Origin: an uncultured Caulobacter sp. | GTDB taxonomy: Bacteria > Pseudomonadota > Alphaproteobacteria > Caulobacterales > Caulobacteraceae | Direction of reading: 5' to 3' | Length of the DNA stretch: 64,000 bases | NCBI GenBank assembly: GCA_937925635.1 | Contig: CALALX010000091.1 | Span: 1-64,000, forward strand | Shown here: positions 24,753-33,915 of the stretch, piece after piece | Layout: the number at the start of each line of letters is the position of its first letter | How positions within the stretch are numbered: position 1 is the stretch's first letter | Notes under the pieces: model-generated | The model's database searches: none | What the model saw: only the letters and a program-made list of their open reading frames with translations | Told to the model about the DNA's origin: nothing | Position numbers and translations under genes: made by a program

Positions 24753-25226
24753 ATGATGAAGACCACGGCTTCGCTGAAGCCCGCCGAGGTCGAGAAGAAG
24801 TGGATCGTGATCGACGCCGAGAACGCCGTGGTCGGCCGTCTCGCGTCCTTCATCGCCATGCGTCTTCGCGGCAAGCATCGTCCCGACTACACCCCGCACG
24901 TCGACTGCGGCGACTATGTCGTCGTGATCAACGCCGACAAGGTGAAGTTCACGGGCCGCAAGCTCGACCAGAAGGTCTACTACCGCCACACCGGTCACCC
25001 GGGCGGCGTGAAGGAGATCACCGCCGGAAAGCAACTGACCGGCCGCTTCCCCGAGCGCGTGCTCGAGAAGGCCGTCGAGCGCATGCTGCCGAAGGAAAGC
25101 CCGCTGGCCCGCGCCCAGATGACCCATCTGCGCATCTTCAACGGCGCCGAGCACACCCATCAGGCTCAGAACCCCGAGCCGGTCGCGTTCGCCGAGCGCA
25201 ACAGCAAGAACATCCGGAGCCAATAA
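24753..25226 (+). CDS. rplM: 50S ribosomal protein L13
   Basis: Large-subunit ribosomal protein, 157 residues. It shows the family run WIVIDAENAVVGRLASFIAMRL, HVDCGDYVVVINADKVKFTGRK, YYRHTGHPGGVKEI and the signature AVERMLPKESPLARAQMTHLRIFNG. It is followed after 3 bp by rpsI, the universal L13-S9 pair. Confidence 0.99.
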   Translation: MMKTTASLKPAEVEKKWIVIDAENAVVGRLASFIAMRLRGKHRPDYTPHVDCGDYVVVINADKVKFTGRKLDQKVYYRHTGHPGGVKEITAGKQLTGRFPERVLEKAVERMLPKESPLARAQMTHLRIFNGAEHTHQAQNPEPVAFAERNSKNIRSQ

Positions 25227-25229
25227 GTC

Positions 25230-25700
25230 ATGGCCGAAGCCCAAGGTTTCGAGGCCCTGCAAGGCCTCTCGTCGAACCCCGAAGTCGCGCCGGCCGAACG
25301 CAAGGTCGACGCCCAGGGTCGCGCCTATGCGACCGGCAAGCGCAAGAACGCGGTCGCCCGCGTGTGGATCAAGCCGGGCAAGGGCTCCATCACGATCAAC
25401 GGTCGTGACCAGGAGGTCTACTTCGCCCGTCCCGTGCTGCGCATGATGATCGCCCAACCCTTCCAGGTCACCGACCGCGAAGGCCAGTTCGACGTCATCG
25501 TCTCGGTCGAAGGCTCGGGCCTGTCGGGCCAGGCCGGCGCCGTGCGTCACGGCATCTCCAAGGCCCTGACCTACTTCGAACCGACCCTGCGTCCGGTCCT
25601 GAAGCCGCACGGCTTCCTGACCCGCGACAGCCGCGTGGTCGAACGCAAGAAGTACGGCAAGGCCAAGGCCCGCCGCAGCTTCCAGTTCTCGAAGCGCTAG
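25230..25700 (+). CDS. rpsI: 30S ribosomal protein S9
   Basis: Small-subunit ribosomal protein, 156 residues with a variable N-terminus (about 30 residues) typical of alphaproteobacteria. The conserved body is GRAYATGKRKNAVARVWIKPGKG, GLSGQAGAVRHGISKALTYFEP and the basic tail ERKKYGKAKARRSFQFSKR that reaches the P-site tRNA. It is cotranscribed with rplM and ends in a strong terminator. Confidence 0.99.
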   Translation: MAEAQGFEALQGLSSNPEVAPAERKVDAQGRAYATGKRKNAVARVWIKPGKGSITINGRDQEVYFARPVLRMMIAQPFQVTDREGQFDVIVSVEGSGLSGQAGAVRHGISKALTYFEPTLRPVLKPHGFLTRDSRVVERKKYGKAKARRSFQFSKR

Positions 25701-25726
25701 TCGCTCGCAGACCTGTTTTGCGAGAG

Positions 25727-25757
25727 GGGCGCTTCGGGAAACCGGAGCGCCCTTTTT
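25727..25757 (+). terminator. Rho-independent terminator of rplM-rpsI
   Basis: An 11-bp stem (gggcgcttcgg/ccggagcgccc with one G-T pair) with a gaaa tetraloop is followed by ttttt. Confidence 0.93.
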
Positions 25758-25772
25758 CTTTGTCCCCAACCT

Positions 25773-25857
25773 CCCGCTCATCCCGGCGAATGCCGGGACC
25801 CAGATCAGAGGGCGCGGAGTTTGGCATCTGGGCCCCGGCCTTCGCCGGGGTGAGCGG
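25773..25857. repeat. REP-like inverted repeat pair (family B)
   Basis: The left arm cccgctcatcccggcgaatg... and right arm ...ccttcgccggggtgagcgg are reverse complements with an intervening loop; each contains a short palindrome (cccggcgaatgccggg-like). It fills the whole spacer between the rpsI terminator and argC. Confidence 0.75.
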
Positions 25858-25865
25858 AGATTGAG

Positions 25866-26816
25866 ATGACCACCCCCAAGGTCTTCATCGACGGCGAAGC
25901 CGGCACCACGGGGCTGCAGATCCGCGAGCGTCTGGCCGGGCGCCCGGACATTGAGCTGCTGTCGATCGCGCACGAGAAGCGCAAGGACGGCGCTGCCCGC
26001 GCCGAGCTGCTGAACGCCGCCGATGTGTCGATTCTCTGCCTGCCGGACGATGCAGCGCGCGACGCGGTGGCCATGGTCACCAACCCGTCGGCCAGGATCA
26101 TCGACGCCTCGACCGCGCACCGCACCGCGCCGGGCTGGGCCTACGGCTTCCCGGAGATGAGCAAGGATCAGCGCGCGCTCGTGGCGGCCTCCACGCGCGT
26201 CTCCAACCCCGGCTGCTACCCGACCGGGGCCATCGCCCTGATCCGCCCGCTGGTGTCGGCCAGCGTGCTGCCACAGGACTGGCCGGTCAGCGTCAACGCC
26301 GTCAGCGGCTACTCGGGCGGGGGCAATCCGATGATCGCCGAGTTCGAGGATGAGGCGAGCGCCAACTTCACCCGGGCGCCCTACCGCATCTACGCCATGG
26401 GTCTGGAGCACAAGCATGTGCCCGAACTGCAGGTGCAATCCGGCCTGCTGACCCGTCCGATCTTCGCGCCGGCCGTCGGCCGCTATCGTCAGGGCATGAT
26501 CGTCGAGGTTCCGCTGCACCTGGGCCTGATCGGCTCCGGCCCGTCGCTGAAGGACATTCACGCCGTGCTTCATGAGGCCTACCGCGGCGAACAGTTCGTG
26601 GAGGTGGCGTCGCTGGACGAAGCGGCCAGCATGAAGACGCTCGACCCGGAAGGCCTGAACAACACCAACCGCATGAAGCTGTTCGTGTTCGGCTCGGAGA
26701 GCAGCAAGCAGGCGCGGCTGGTGGCCCTGCTGGACAACCTCGGCAAGGGCGCGTCCGGCGCGGCGGTGCAGAACATGAACCTGATGCTGGGCCTGCCCGA
26801 AGGCGCCGGCCTGTGA
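25866..26816 (+). CDS. argC: N-acetyl-gamma-glutamyl-phosphate reductase
   Basis: Third step of arginine synthesis: NADPH-dependent reduction of N-acetylglutamyl-phosphate to the semialdehyde. At 316 residues it is of the shorter type-2 class. It has an N-terminal nucleotide-binding motif FIDGEAGTTGLQI, catalytic Cys117 in VSNPGCYPTGAI, SGYSGGGNPMI, EHKHVPEL and a C-terminal QNMNLMLGLPEGAGL. It ends in a GTGA overlap with the GNAT gene. Confidence 0.96.
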   Translation: MTTPKVFIDGEAGTTGLQIRERLAGRPDIELLSIAHEKRKDGAARAELLNAADVSILCLPDDAARDAVAMVTNPSARIIDASTAHRTAPGWAYGFPEMSKDQRALVAASTRVSNPGCYPTGAIALIRPLVSASVLPQDWPVSVNAVSGYSGGGNPMIAEFEDEASANFTRAPYRIYAMGLEHKHVPELQVQSGLLTRPIFAPAVGRYRQGMIVEVPLHLGLIGSGPSLKDIHAVLHEAYRGEQFVEVASLDEAASMKTLDPEGLNNTNRMKLFVFGSESSKQARLVALLDNLGKGASGAAVQNMNLMLGLPEGAGL

Positions 26817-27259
26817 CCATCCGGCGGGCGCTGCCGGGCGACACGGACGTCCTGCGCGCCCTGATGGCCGATTCAAACGGCTACGAGCGGCCGGAAGCCC
26901 GGGCAATGATCGTCGCCTTCGCCGCCGGCTGGTCCGTCCCTGAGCAGGGACACGAGGTCTGGGTGGCGGAGGAGGGCCGCGCGATCCGCGGCTTCTACGC
27001 CCTGATCCCGCACGGCGCGGACCAGGAGCTCGACCTCTTCTTCACCGCCAACGACGCCCAGGGCACGGGACTCGGCCGCCGGCTGTTCGACCACATGGCG
27101 GACCGGGCGAGGGCGCTCGGCGCGGCGCACGTGATCATCTCGTCCAACCCCGAGGCGGCCGGCTTCTATCGCCGTATGGGCGCGGTCGACATCGGCGTCA
27201 GCCCGCCGGGCGAGGAGATCACCTGGGAGCGGCCGAAGCTGAAGCTGTCGCTCAAGTGA
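26813..27259 (+). CDS. GNAT family N-acetyltransferase
   Basis: A 148-residue acetyltransferase with the GNAT fold: an N-terminal RRALPGDTDVLRALM helix region, strands EVWVAEEGRAIRGFYAL and QELDLFFTANDAQGTGLGRRLFDHM (acetyl-CoA binding Q/R-x-x-G-x-G/A-like loop is GTGLGR), and the late NPEAAGFYRRMGAV motif. The GTG start overlaps the argC stop, so they are coupled. A role in arginine metabolism is possible, but the substrate cannot be read. Confidence 0.88.
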   Translation: MTIRRALPGDTDVLRALMADSNGYERPEARAMIVAFAAGWSVPEQGHEVWVAEEGRAIRGFYALIPHGADQELDLFFTANDAQGTGLGRRLFDHMADRARALGAAHVIISSNPEAAGFYRRMGAVDIGVSPPGEEITWERPKLKLSLK

Positions 27260-27791
27260 CAAGCGATGTTGAAGCGATCGCTTCAGCAGGGCAGGGAGTC
27301 TCCAATCTGATACCAGAGCCGGGCAGCGACGCGGCCTGTTGAGGCGTGGCGGCGTGGACAGGGGGATAGATCGCCAGACCCGAGCGGACGCGGGGTGCGC
27401 GCGGTCATCACGGCCGGAGGCGCTGTCGCCTTGTCGGACAAGGCGTCGAGGGTCAGGAAAGGCATCGTCGCAACGCCGCATTCCGGGAGTCTCGCCCTGA
27501 GCGGACAGGGGTGGATCACCTAGGCCTGCGGACTGGAGCGGGAATGGGCGGATTGTCTCGCGATGTCCCGCTTTGTCTCGTGAATATGCGTCCCGTGAGT
27601 CTCGCATTGGAGACTGGATCGCGCTCGGCGTCTCCCTCCCCCTTGTGGGGAGGGTGGATCGGCGAGCGAAGCGAGACGAGACGGGTGGGGCAAGTAGCGA
27701 TCATCAGCCAGCGCAGAGGGCGGCCACCTCTTGCCCCACCCTGCCTCGCTTCGCGAGGCTGTCCCTCCCCACAAGGGGGAGGGAGAAAGCT
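27260..27791. other. 532-bp intergenic region between GNAT gene and phaC
   Basis: It contains a perfect 16-bp palindrome (tgaagcgatcgcttca, 27270-27285) just after the GNAT stop, then about 340 bp with no recognisable gene or strong signal, then the fold-back repeat 27633-27784. Short open frames here show no family features. Confidence 0.5.
27633..27784. repeat. 152-bp fold-back (MITE-like) repeat (family C)
   Basis: Perfect 22-bp terminal inverted repeats (27633-27654 and 27763-27784, tccctcccccttgtggggag.. type). The inner arms (gcgaagcgagacgagacggg... / ...ctgcctcgcttcgc) also pair imperfectly, so most of the element can fold into a single hairpin. No transposase is present. Confidence 0.8.
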
Positions 27792-29738
27792 CTAGCTCCG
27801 CACCTTCACGAAGCTTCCCGGCGCGTCCTCCAGCGGCTTGCCGAGCGGACCCTTGGACGGATCGCGCGCCGGGACCAAGTCACCCGACTTCGACTTCAGC
27901 CATTGCCCCCAGTGCGGCCACCAGCTGCCCGGGTGCTCGACGGCGGCGGCGCGCCACTCTTCGACCGTGGCCGGCAGCTCGGGGTTGGTCCAGTGCTGGT
28001 ACTTCTTCGCGTCGGGATGGTTGATCACCCCGGCGATGTGGCCGCTGCCGGCCATGGTGAAGGTCACCGGCCCGCCGAACAGCTTGGCGCCGCGATAGAT
28101 GCTGCGGAACGGCGCGATATGGTCGTCGCGCGAGGACTGGACGTAGATCGGCGTCTTCACCTTTGACAGATCGAGCGTCACGCCGTCGAGGATCAGATTG
28201 CCCTTGGCCAGCGCGTTATCCTTGTAGAAGTTGCGCAGGTAGAACAGGTGCAGCGCCTTGGGCATCCGCGTCTGGTCGCTGTTCCAGAACAGCAGGTCGA
28301 AGGGCTTGGGCTCCTTGCCCATTAGGTAGTTGTTCACGAAGAACGACCAGATCAGGTCGTTGCCGCGCAGCGAGTTGAAGGTGTCGGCCATCGACTTGCC
28401 TGGCAGGAAGCCGCCAGCCTGGTCCATGGTTTCCTCGATATCGCGCAGCCAGGCGTCGTCGACAAACAGCTTCAGATCGCCCGCCTCCACGAAATCCTGC
28501 TGGGCCGCGAAGAAGGTCGCCGAGTTGATCCGGTCGTCGCCCTTCGCCGCCATATGGGCCAGCGCGCAGGAGAGCAGGGTGCCGCCGATGCAGTAGCCGA
28601 CGGTGTTCACCCGGGTCGTCCCGCATTGCTTCATCACCTGAGTGGTGGCGTCGTAGATGCCTTCCTTCAGGTAGCTCTCGAAGGTTTTGGCCGCGAGTTT
28701 CTCGTCCGGGTTCACCCAACTGGTGACGAAGACGGTGATCCCCTGGCTGGTCAGCCAGCGGACCAGGCTGTTATCGGGCCTCAGGTCGATTATGTAGAAC
28801 TTGTTGATCCAGGGGGTGAACAGCAGCAGCGGGATCTCGTGCACCTGCTCGGTGGTCGGCTCGAACTGCAGCAGCTGCAGGATGTCGTTCTGGTAGACGA
28901 CCTTGCCCGGCGCGGTGGCGACGTTCTCGCCGACGCGGAACTGGTCCATGTCGGTCTGGCTGATGGCCAGCTGGCCGCCGCCGCGGGTCAGGTCGGCGGC
29001 GAAGTTCTCCATGCCGCGCACTAGGCTCTCGCCGTGCGAGCTCATCGCCTCTCGCAGGGCCGCCGGGTTGGACATCAGGAAGTTCGACGGCGAGATCGCG
29101 TCGGTCAGCATCTTCATGAAGAACTCGACCCGGCGCTTTTCCAGCGGATCGACACCCTCGACATCGGTGACCAGGCTGTTCAGCCAGTTGCTGGTCAGCA
29201 GGTACGACTGCTTCATCACATCGTACATCGGGTGGGCGCCCCAGTCGGGGTCGTTGAACCTCTTGTCGCCTTTGGCGGGCTGTACAACCGGTTCGACTGT
29301 CTCCCCCGCCATGCGACGGGCGGTGCTCTGCCACAGGTCGAGGTAGCGGCTGAACAGATCGGCCTGGGCGCGCAGCATCCGGTCCGGTTGGGCGGCCAGG
29401 CGACCCATGACGTCGGTCAGGGCGGGACCGACGTGGAACGGATCGGGCGTCAGCGCGGCCGGGCTGTCAGCCTGGCGCAGGGCCGCCTCGGCGATGGCGC
29501 CCTGGGCCGTGACCGCGGCGCGGGCCAGGTTCGCCGACAGCTTCTCCAGCGCCTCGCGCTGCTGCGGCGACATGAAGGCGGCCGGATCGGTGAAGGCGGC
29601 GACCTCCGGACCGGCGGCGGCCTTCGGCGGCTCGGGCGGCGGAAGCGGCGGCGCCTTTGGCTTGGGCGGGGTCTTGGCCGCGGCGGCCTTGGCGGTCGTC
29701 TTCGACTTGCGCGGAGTCTTGCCGTCTTTCGCGGCCAT
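27792..29738 (-). CDS. phaC: Class I poly(3-hydroxyalkanoate) synthase
   Basis: Polymerises 3-hydroxyacyl-CoA into storage polyester at the granule surface. From the ATG at 29738 (good aagga box) the protein has 648 residues: a Lys/Ala/Pro-rich N-terminal extension (about 1-45), the PhaC N-terminal domain, then an alpha/beta-hydrolase domain with the catalytic triad Cys383 (VGYCIGG, Cys in place of Ser), Asp539 (SSRDDHIAP) and His567 (GSGHIAGV). It is transcribed divergently from a lipoprotein gene. No phaA/phaB/phaR neighbours are in view. Confidence 0.97.
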   Translation of the reverse strand: MAAKDGKTPRKSKTTAKAAAAKTPPKPKAPPLPPPEPPKAAAGPEVAAFTDPAAFMSPQQREALEKLSANLARAAVTAQGAIAEAALRQADSPAALTPDPFHVGPALTDVMGRLAAQPDRMLRAQADLFSRYLDLWQSTARRMAGETVEPVVQPAKGDKRFNDPDWGAHPMYDVMKQSYLLTSNWLNSLVTDVEGVDPLEKRRVEFFMKMLTDAISPSNFLMSNPAALREAMSSHGESLVRGMENFAADLTRGGGQLAISQTDMDQFRVGENVATAPGKVVYQNDILQLLQFEPTTEQVHEIPLLLFTPWINKFYIIDLRPDNSLVRWLTSQGITVFVTSWVNPDEKLAAKTFESYLKEGIYDATTQVMKQCGTTRVNTVGYCIGGTLLSCALAHMAAKGDDRINSATFFAAQQDFVEAGDLKLFVDDAWLRDIEETMDQAGGFLPGKSMADTFNSLRGNDLIWSFFVNNYLMGKEPKPFDLLFWNSDQTRMPKALHLFYLRNFYKDNALAKGNLILDGVTLDLSKVKTPIYVQSSRDDHIAPFRSIYRGAKLFGGPVTFTMAGSGHIAGVINHPDAKKYQHWTNPELPATVEEWRAAAVEHPGSWWPHWGQWLKSKSGDLVPARDPSKGPLGKPLEDAPGSFVKVRS

Positions 29739-29816
29739 GCTGGCGTCCTTCCCGTGCGCGTAACCGTTTGAAGCGGCCTTTCGCTCGCCGCGATCATGGC
29801 TTAGACCGGGCTGCAA

Positions 29817-30278
29817 ATGGAAGGCGACACGCACATTTTCTGTCGGGCCGGACGGCTGGCGCTTCTGGCGGGCGCGGGCTTGAGCCTGAGCGCCTGCGTC
29901 GCCGTGGCCGAACTGGAGCCGGGCAAGGGCGTGGCGGTCGACCCGGCGTCACCGGCGGCCGCCGCGGTGGCCAGCGCCGTCGCCGAGCCCGGCGCCTGGC
30001 CGATCTTCGCCGACATTCCCGAGATCCCGGCCGACGTGCGCGCCGCCGCCGCCTGGCGCCAGGCCGTCGCCGACCAGGAGACAGAGGGCCTCGACACCCG
30101 CCGCGCGGTTGCAGCCGAGACCTGGAGCCTGACCGCGACCGAAGCCTTCGCGGAGCAGCAGCGGGCCGAGGCCAACGCGCTGGACCTGCACGCGCCGACC
30201 GATGCGGAAATCGCCGAGTCGGAAGCTTACGCCCGGGCTTTGCGCAAGCGAGCTACCCCGCCTCCGCCGCCGAGGTGA
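29817..30278 (+). CDS. Putative lipoprotein of unknown function (153 aa)
   Basis: N-terminal lipoprotein signal (RLALLAGAGLSLSACV, lipobox Cys27). The remainder is Ala/Glu-rich and helical (VRAAAAWRQAVADQETEGLDT, TATEAFAEQQRAEANALDL), ending in a Pro-rich tail. It resembles the uncharacterised lipoproteins common in Caulobacterales. It lies between phaC and the aminotransferase-hom operon. Confidence 0.75.
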   Translation: MEGDTHIFCRAGRLALLAGAGLSLSACVAVAELEPGKGVAVDPASPAAAAVASAVAEPGAWPIFADIPEIPADVRAAAAWRQAVADQETEGLDTRRAVAAETWSLTATEAFAEQQRAEANALDLHAPTDAEIAESEAYARALRKRATPPPPPR

Positions 30279-30394
30279 GACCGGCGCGGCGGGGGCATGT
30301 TTTTCCCTGAACCTGCTTGGATAAACCCCTTCCGGGGGCTATCCATGCGCGACCTCCGCTCCAGCGCGCGCCAGACGGCGCAGACGAGCCCATC

Positions 30395-31615
30395 ATGACG
30401 ACCGAATTCCACCGTATCCGGCGCCTGCCGCCTTACGTCTTCGAAGAAGTGAACCGCATCAAGGCGAAGCTCCGCGCCGAGGGCACCGACATCATCGACT
30501 TCGGGATGGGCAATCCCGACATGCCGACGCCGAAGCACATCGTCGACAAGCTGGTCGAGACGGCCAGGGACCCCAAGGCTGGCCGCTATTCGGCTTCCAA
30601 GGGCATCATCGGCCTGCGCCGGGCGATGGCCGGGTACTATGACCGTCGGTTCGGCGTGAAACTCAACCCCGACACCGAGGTCATCGCCACCCTGGGCTCC
30701 AAGGAAGGCTTCGCCAACCTGGCCCAGGCCCTGACCGCGCCGGGCGACGTCATCATCTGCCCGAACCCGGCCTATCCGATCCACGCCTTCGGTTTCATCA
30801 TGGCCGGCGGGGTCATCCGCCACGTGCCGGCCCTGTCGCCGGAGGAATACCTGGCGGGCGTCAGCCGGGCCATGAAGCACTCGGTTCCGCCGCCCAACAT
30901 CCTGATCCTGAGCTATCCGTCCAACCCCACGGCCCAGTGGGTCGACCTGGACTTCTACAAGGACGCCGTGGCGCTGGCGAAGAAGCACGATCTGCTGGTC
31001 ATCAGCGACATCGCCTATGGCGAGATCTACTTCGACAACAACCCGCCGCCGTCGATCCTGCAGGTCGAGGGCGCCAAGGACATCGCCGTCGAGGTCAACA
31101 GCCTGTCGAAGACCTACGCCATGGCCGGCTGGCGCGTGGGAATGGTGGTCGGCAACGCCCGCATCTGCGCCGCCCTCGCGCGGGTGAAGTCCTATCTCGA
31201 CTACGGCGCCTTCCTGCCGATCCAGGTGGCCGCCGCCGCCGCTCTGAACGGCCCGCAGGACTGCGTCGACGACATCCGCGCCATCTACAAGGGCCGCCGC
31301 GACACCCTGGTCGAATCGATGAAGCGCGCCGGCTGGGACATTCCCGCGCCGCCCGCCTCGATGTTCGCCTGGGCGAAGGTGCCCGAGCCGTACAAGGAAA
31401 TCGGATCCATGCTCTTCTCGCGGCTGCTCGTCGAGGAGGCCGGCGTCGCGGTGTCGCCCGGCGCCGGCTTCGGCGAGTACGGCGAGGGCTACGTCCGGAT
31501 CGGGCTGGTCGAGAACGAGCACCGCATTCGCCAGGCGGCGCGCAACGTGAAGAAGTTCCTGGCCGATTCCGACCGCATTCTCGGCAAGGCCCACAACATG
31601 ATGGCGGCCCAATGA
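30395..31615 (+). CDS. PLP-dependent aminotransferase (AlaC / LL-diaminopimelate aminotransferase-like)
   Basis: Fold-type I class I/II aminotransferase, 406 residues from the ATG at 30395 (MTTEFHRIRRLPPYVFEEVN). Motifs: IIDFGMGNPDMPTPKHIV, RYSASKGIIGLRRAMAGYY, ATLGSKEGFANLAQAL, the PLP-binding ISDIAYGEIYFD and the Schiff-base Lys in VNSLSKTYAMAGWRVGM. It is coupled to hom by an ATGA overlap, which links it to the aspartate family of amino acids. The overall pattern matches the AlaC/LL-DAP aminotransferase group; substrate choice between alanine and LL-DAP cannot be settled from motifs. Confidence 0.9.
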   Translation: MTTEFHRIRRLPPYVFEEVNRIKAKLRAEGTDIIDFGMGNPDMPTPKHIVDKLVETARDPKAGRYSASKGIIGLRRAMAGYYDRRFGVKLNPDTEVIATLGSKEGFANLAQALTAPGDVIICPNPAYPIHAFGFIMAGGVIRHVPALSPEEYLAGVSRAMKHSVPPPNILILSYPSNPTAQWVDLDFYKDAVALAKKHDLLVISDIAYGEIYFDNNPPPSILQVEGAKDIAVEVNSLSKTYAMAGWRVGMVVGNARICAALARVKSYLDYGAFLPIQVAAAAALNGPQDCVDDIRAIYKGRRDTLVESMKRAGWDIPAPPASMFAWAKVPEPYKEIGSMLFSRLLVEEAGVAVSPGAGFGEYGEGYVRIGLVENEHRIRQAARNVKKFLADSDRILGKAHNMMAAQ

Positions 31616-32901
31616 GCAAGAAGACCTGGAAGGTAGGGGTCGCGGGCCTGGGCACGGTCGGCGGCGGCCTGCTGCAGTTCTTGTCCGAGCGACCGGACTT
31701 CGCGCCCGCCGGGGGCAGGGTGGTGGTGACCGGCGTCTCGGCCCGCAATCGCTCGCGGCCGCGGCCCTTCGACATTTCCGGCATCGCCTGGTTCGACGAT
31801 CCCGTGTCGCTGGCGACCGCCCCGGAGACCGACATCTTCGTCGAGCTGGTCGGCGGCTCCGACGGTCCGGCCAAGGCCGCGGTCGAGGCGGCGCTGAAGG
31901 CCGGCAAGCCGGTGGTCACGGCCAACAAGGCCCTTATCGCCGAGCATGGCGCCGAGCTGGCCGCCCTGGCCGAGGCCGCCAATGTGCCGTTGCTGTTCGA
32001 GGCGGCGGTGATGGGCGGCACGCCGGCGGTCAAGATGCTGCGGGAGGCCATGGTCGGCGACGAGGTCAAGGGCGTCGCGGGCATCCTCAACGGCACCTGC
32101 AACTTCATCCTCAGCGAGATGGAGGCCAAGGGCGCCGCCTTCGCCGATGTGCTGAGCGACGCCCAGCGCATGGGCTACGCCGAGGCCGACCCGACCATGG
32201 ACATCGGCGGCTTCGACGCGGCGCACAAGGTGACCATCCTCGCCGCCCTGGCCTTCGGTTGCGCCCCGGCCTACGCCGCCGCCGAGATCGAGGGCATCGA
32301 GAGCGTCGACGCGCTCGACATCCGCCTGGCGCGGGACCTGGGCTATCGCATCCGTTTGATCGCGTCGGCCGACCTCAGCGCCGAGGGCGTCGCCGTTCGC
32401 GTGCATCCCTCGCTGGTGCCCGAGGGCCATCCCCTGGCCGAGACGCGCGGCGCGCTCAACGCGCTTTACATCGAGGGCGCCCGTATCGGCCGCATCTTCG
32501 TGCAGGGCCCCGGCGCGGGCTCCGGCCCCACGGCCGCCGCCGTCGCCGCCGACATCGCCGACGTGATGACCGGCGCGTCGCGCCCGGTCTTCCAGGCCCC
32601 AGCCGCGGCGCTGAAGCCGTTCGTCGCCGTCGCGCCGACCCGACGGGTCGGCAAGGCCTACCTGCGCCTGTTGGTGAAGGATCAGGCCGGCGTCATCGCC
32701 GCGGTGTCCGAGACCCTGGCGGAGTGCGGCGTCTCGATCGACAGCTTCCTTCAGAAGCCCGTCGAGGACGCCGGGGGCGTGCCGATCGTGCTGACGACCC
32801 ACGCGATCGCCGAGTCGGTGCTGACCGACGCGATAAATCGCATCGAAAAGCTCCCGGCTGTGCTAGAGCGGCCCCGGCTGTTGCGCATCGCGCGCATCTG
32901 A
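31612..32901 (+). CDS. hom: Homoserine dehydrogenase
   Basis: NAD(P)H-dependent reduction of aspartate semialdehyde to homoserine for threonine and methionine synthesis. The 429-residue protein has an N-terminal Rossmann motif (VGVAGLGTVGGGLLQFL), VVTANKALIAEHG, the catalytic-domain signature NGTCNFILSEM and AYAEADPTMDIGGFDAAHK-type motif (GYAEADPTMDIGGFDA), and a C-terminal ACT domain (RLLVKDQAGVIAAVSETLAECGVSID) that implies feedback control by threonine. The start at 31612 overlaps the aminotransferase stop. Confidence 0.97.
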   Translation: MSKKTWKVGVAGLGTVGGGLLQFLSERPDFAPAGGRVVVTGVSARNRSRPRPFDISGIAWFDDPVSLATAPETDIFVELVGGSDGPAKAAVEAALKAGKPVVTANKALIAEHGAELAALAEAANVPLLFEAAVMGGTPAVKMLREAMVGDEVKGVAGILNGTCNFILSEMEAKGAAFADVLSDAQRMGYAEADPTMDIGGFDAAHKVTILAALAFGCAPAYAAAEIEGIESVDALDIRLARDLGYRIRLIASADLSAEGVAVRVHPSLVPEGHPLAETRGALNALYIEGARIGRIFVQGPGAGSGPTAAAVAADIADVMTGASRPVFQAPAAALKPFVAVAPTRRVGKAYLRLLVKDQAGVIAAVSETLAECGVSIDSFLQKPVEDAGGVPIVLTTHAIAESVLTDAINRIEKLPAVLERPRLLRIARI

Positions 32902-32959
32902 GAATCCTCCGACACTGCGCAAGAGACCCTCTGCACGAGGGGCGGGAGACATAGACTAG

Positions 32960-33913
32960 ATGAGTTCCGAGACGCTGGACCGTGGCCTCGTGCTTGACGC
33001 CGTGCGCGTCACCGAAGCCGCCGCCATCGCCGCCTGGGGCCTGGTTGGCCGTGGTGACGAGAAGGCCGCCGACCAGGCCGCCGTCGACGCCATGCGCAAC
33101 GCCCTGAACGAACTGGCCATCGACGGCGAGATCGTCATCGGCGAGGGCGAGCGCGACGAAGCGCCCATGCTCTACATCGGCGAGAAGGTTGGCGCCGGCA
33201 AAGGCCCGGGCATCGACATCGCGCTCGATCCGTTGGAAGGCACCACGCTGACGGCCAAGGCCATGGCCAACGCCCTGGCGGTGATGGCCTGGGCGCCCAA
33301 GGGCACGTTGCTGAACGCCCCCGACACCTACATGGACAAGATCGCCTGTGGACCGGGCCTCCCGGAGGGCGTCATCGACCTGGACAAGTCGCCGGCCGAG
33401 AACGTCAGGGCGGTTGCCGCCGCCAAGGGCGTGGATGTGTCGGAGGTGACCGTCTGCGTGCTGGATCGTCCGCGTCATGCCGAGATCATCGCCGGAGTCC
33501 GTTCGGTCGGCGCCCGCGTCTATCTGATCACCGACGGCGACGTGGCCGGGGTGATCAACACCACCGATCCGGAGACGGGCATCGACCTCTACATCGGCCA
33601 GGGCGGGGCGCCGGAGGGCGTACTGGCCTGCGCGGCGCTCAAGTGCGTCGGCGGTCAGTTCCAGGGCCGTCTGGTGTTCCGCAACGCGGACGAGAAGGCC
33701 CGCGCCTCGCGGGTCGGAATCACCGATTTCGACCGCAAGTACACCCTCAACGAGATCGTCCGCGCCGACGCCATCTTCGCGATGACCGGCGTGACCAAGG
33801 GTGCGCTGCTGGACGGTGTCACCTTCTCCAGCGGCGCGGTCCATACCCACACTCTGGTCATGAACTCCTCCACCCGCACGGTGCGTGAAGTGCGGATGAA
33901 GCGTCCGCTCTGA
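32960..33913 (+). CDS. glpX: Class II fructose-1,6-bisphosphatase
   Basis: Gluconeogenic FBPase of the GlpX type (317 residues). Motifs: AAIAAWGLVGRGDEKAADQAAVDAMR, GEIVIGEGERDEAPMLYIGE (metal-binding acidic cluster), IALDPLEGTT (phosphatase signature) and ITDGDVAGVI. It follows hom by 58 bp on the same strand and precedes recJ by 2 bp. Confidence 0.96.
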   Translation: MSSETLDRGLVLDAVRVTEAAAIAAWGLVGRGDEKAADQAAVDAMRNALNELAIDGEIVIGEGERDEAPMLYIGEKVGAGKGPGIDIALDPLEGTTLTAKAMANALAVMAWAPKGTLLNAPDTYMDKIACGPGLPEGVIDLDKSPAENVRAVAAAKGVDVSEVTVCVLDRPRHAEIIAGVRSVGARVYLITDGDVAGVINTTDPETGIDLYIGQGGAPEGVLACAALKCVGGQFQGRLVFRNADEKARASRVGITDFDRKYTLNEIVRADAIFAMTGVTKGALLDGVTFSSGAVHTHTLVMNSSTRTVREVRMKRPL

Positions 33914-33915
33914 CC

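Noticed and set aside
27283..27519. Minus-strand 78-codon frame before phaC repeat
   Set aside because: No ribosome site, no recognisable features, and no fit with neighbouring genes.
30279..30394. SAM or amino-acid riboswitch before the aminotransferase-hom operon
   Set aside because: Only a weak cccctt/ggggg hairpin is visible; none of the conserved riboswitch core elements can be recognised.
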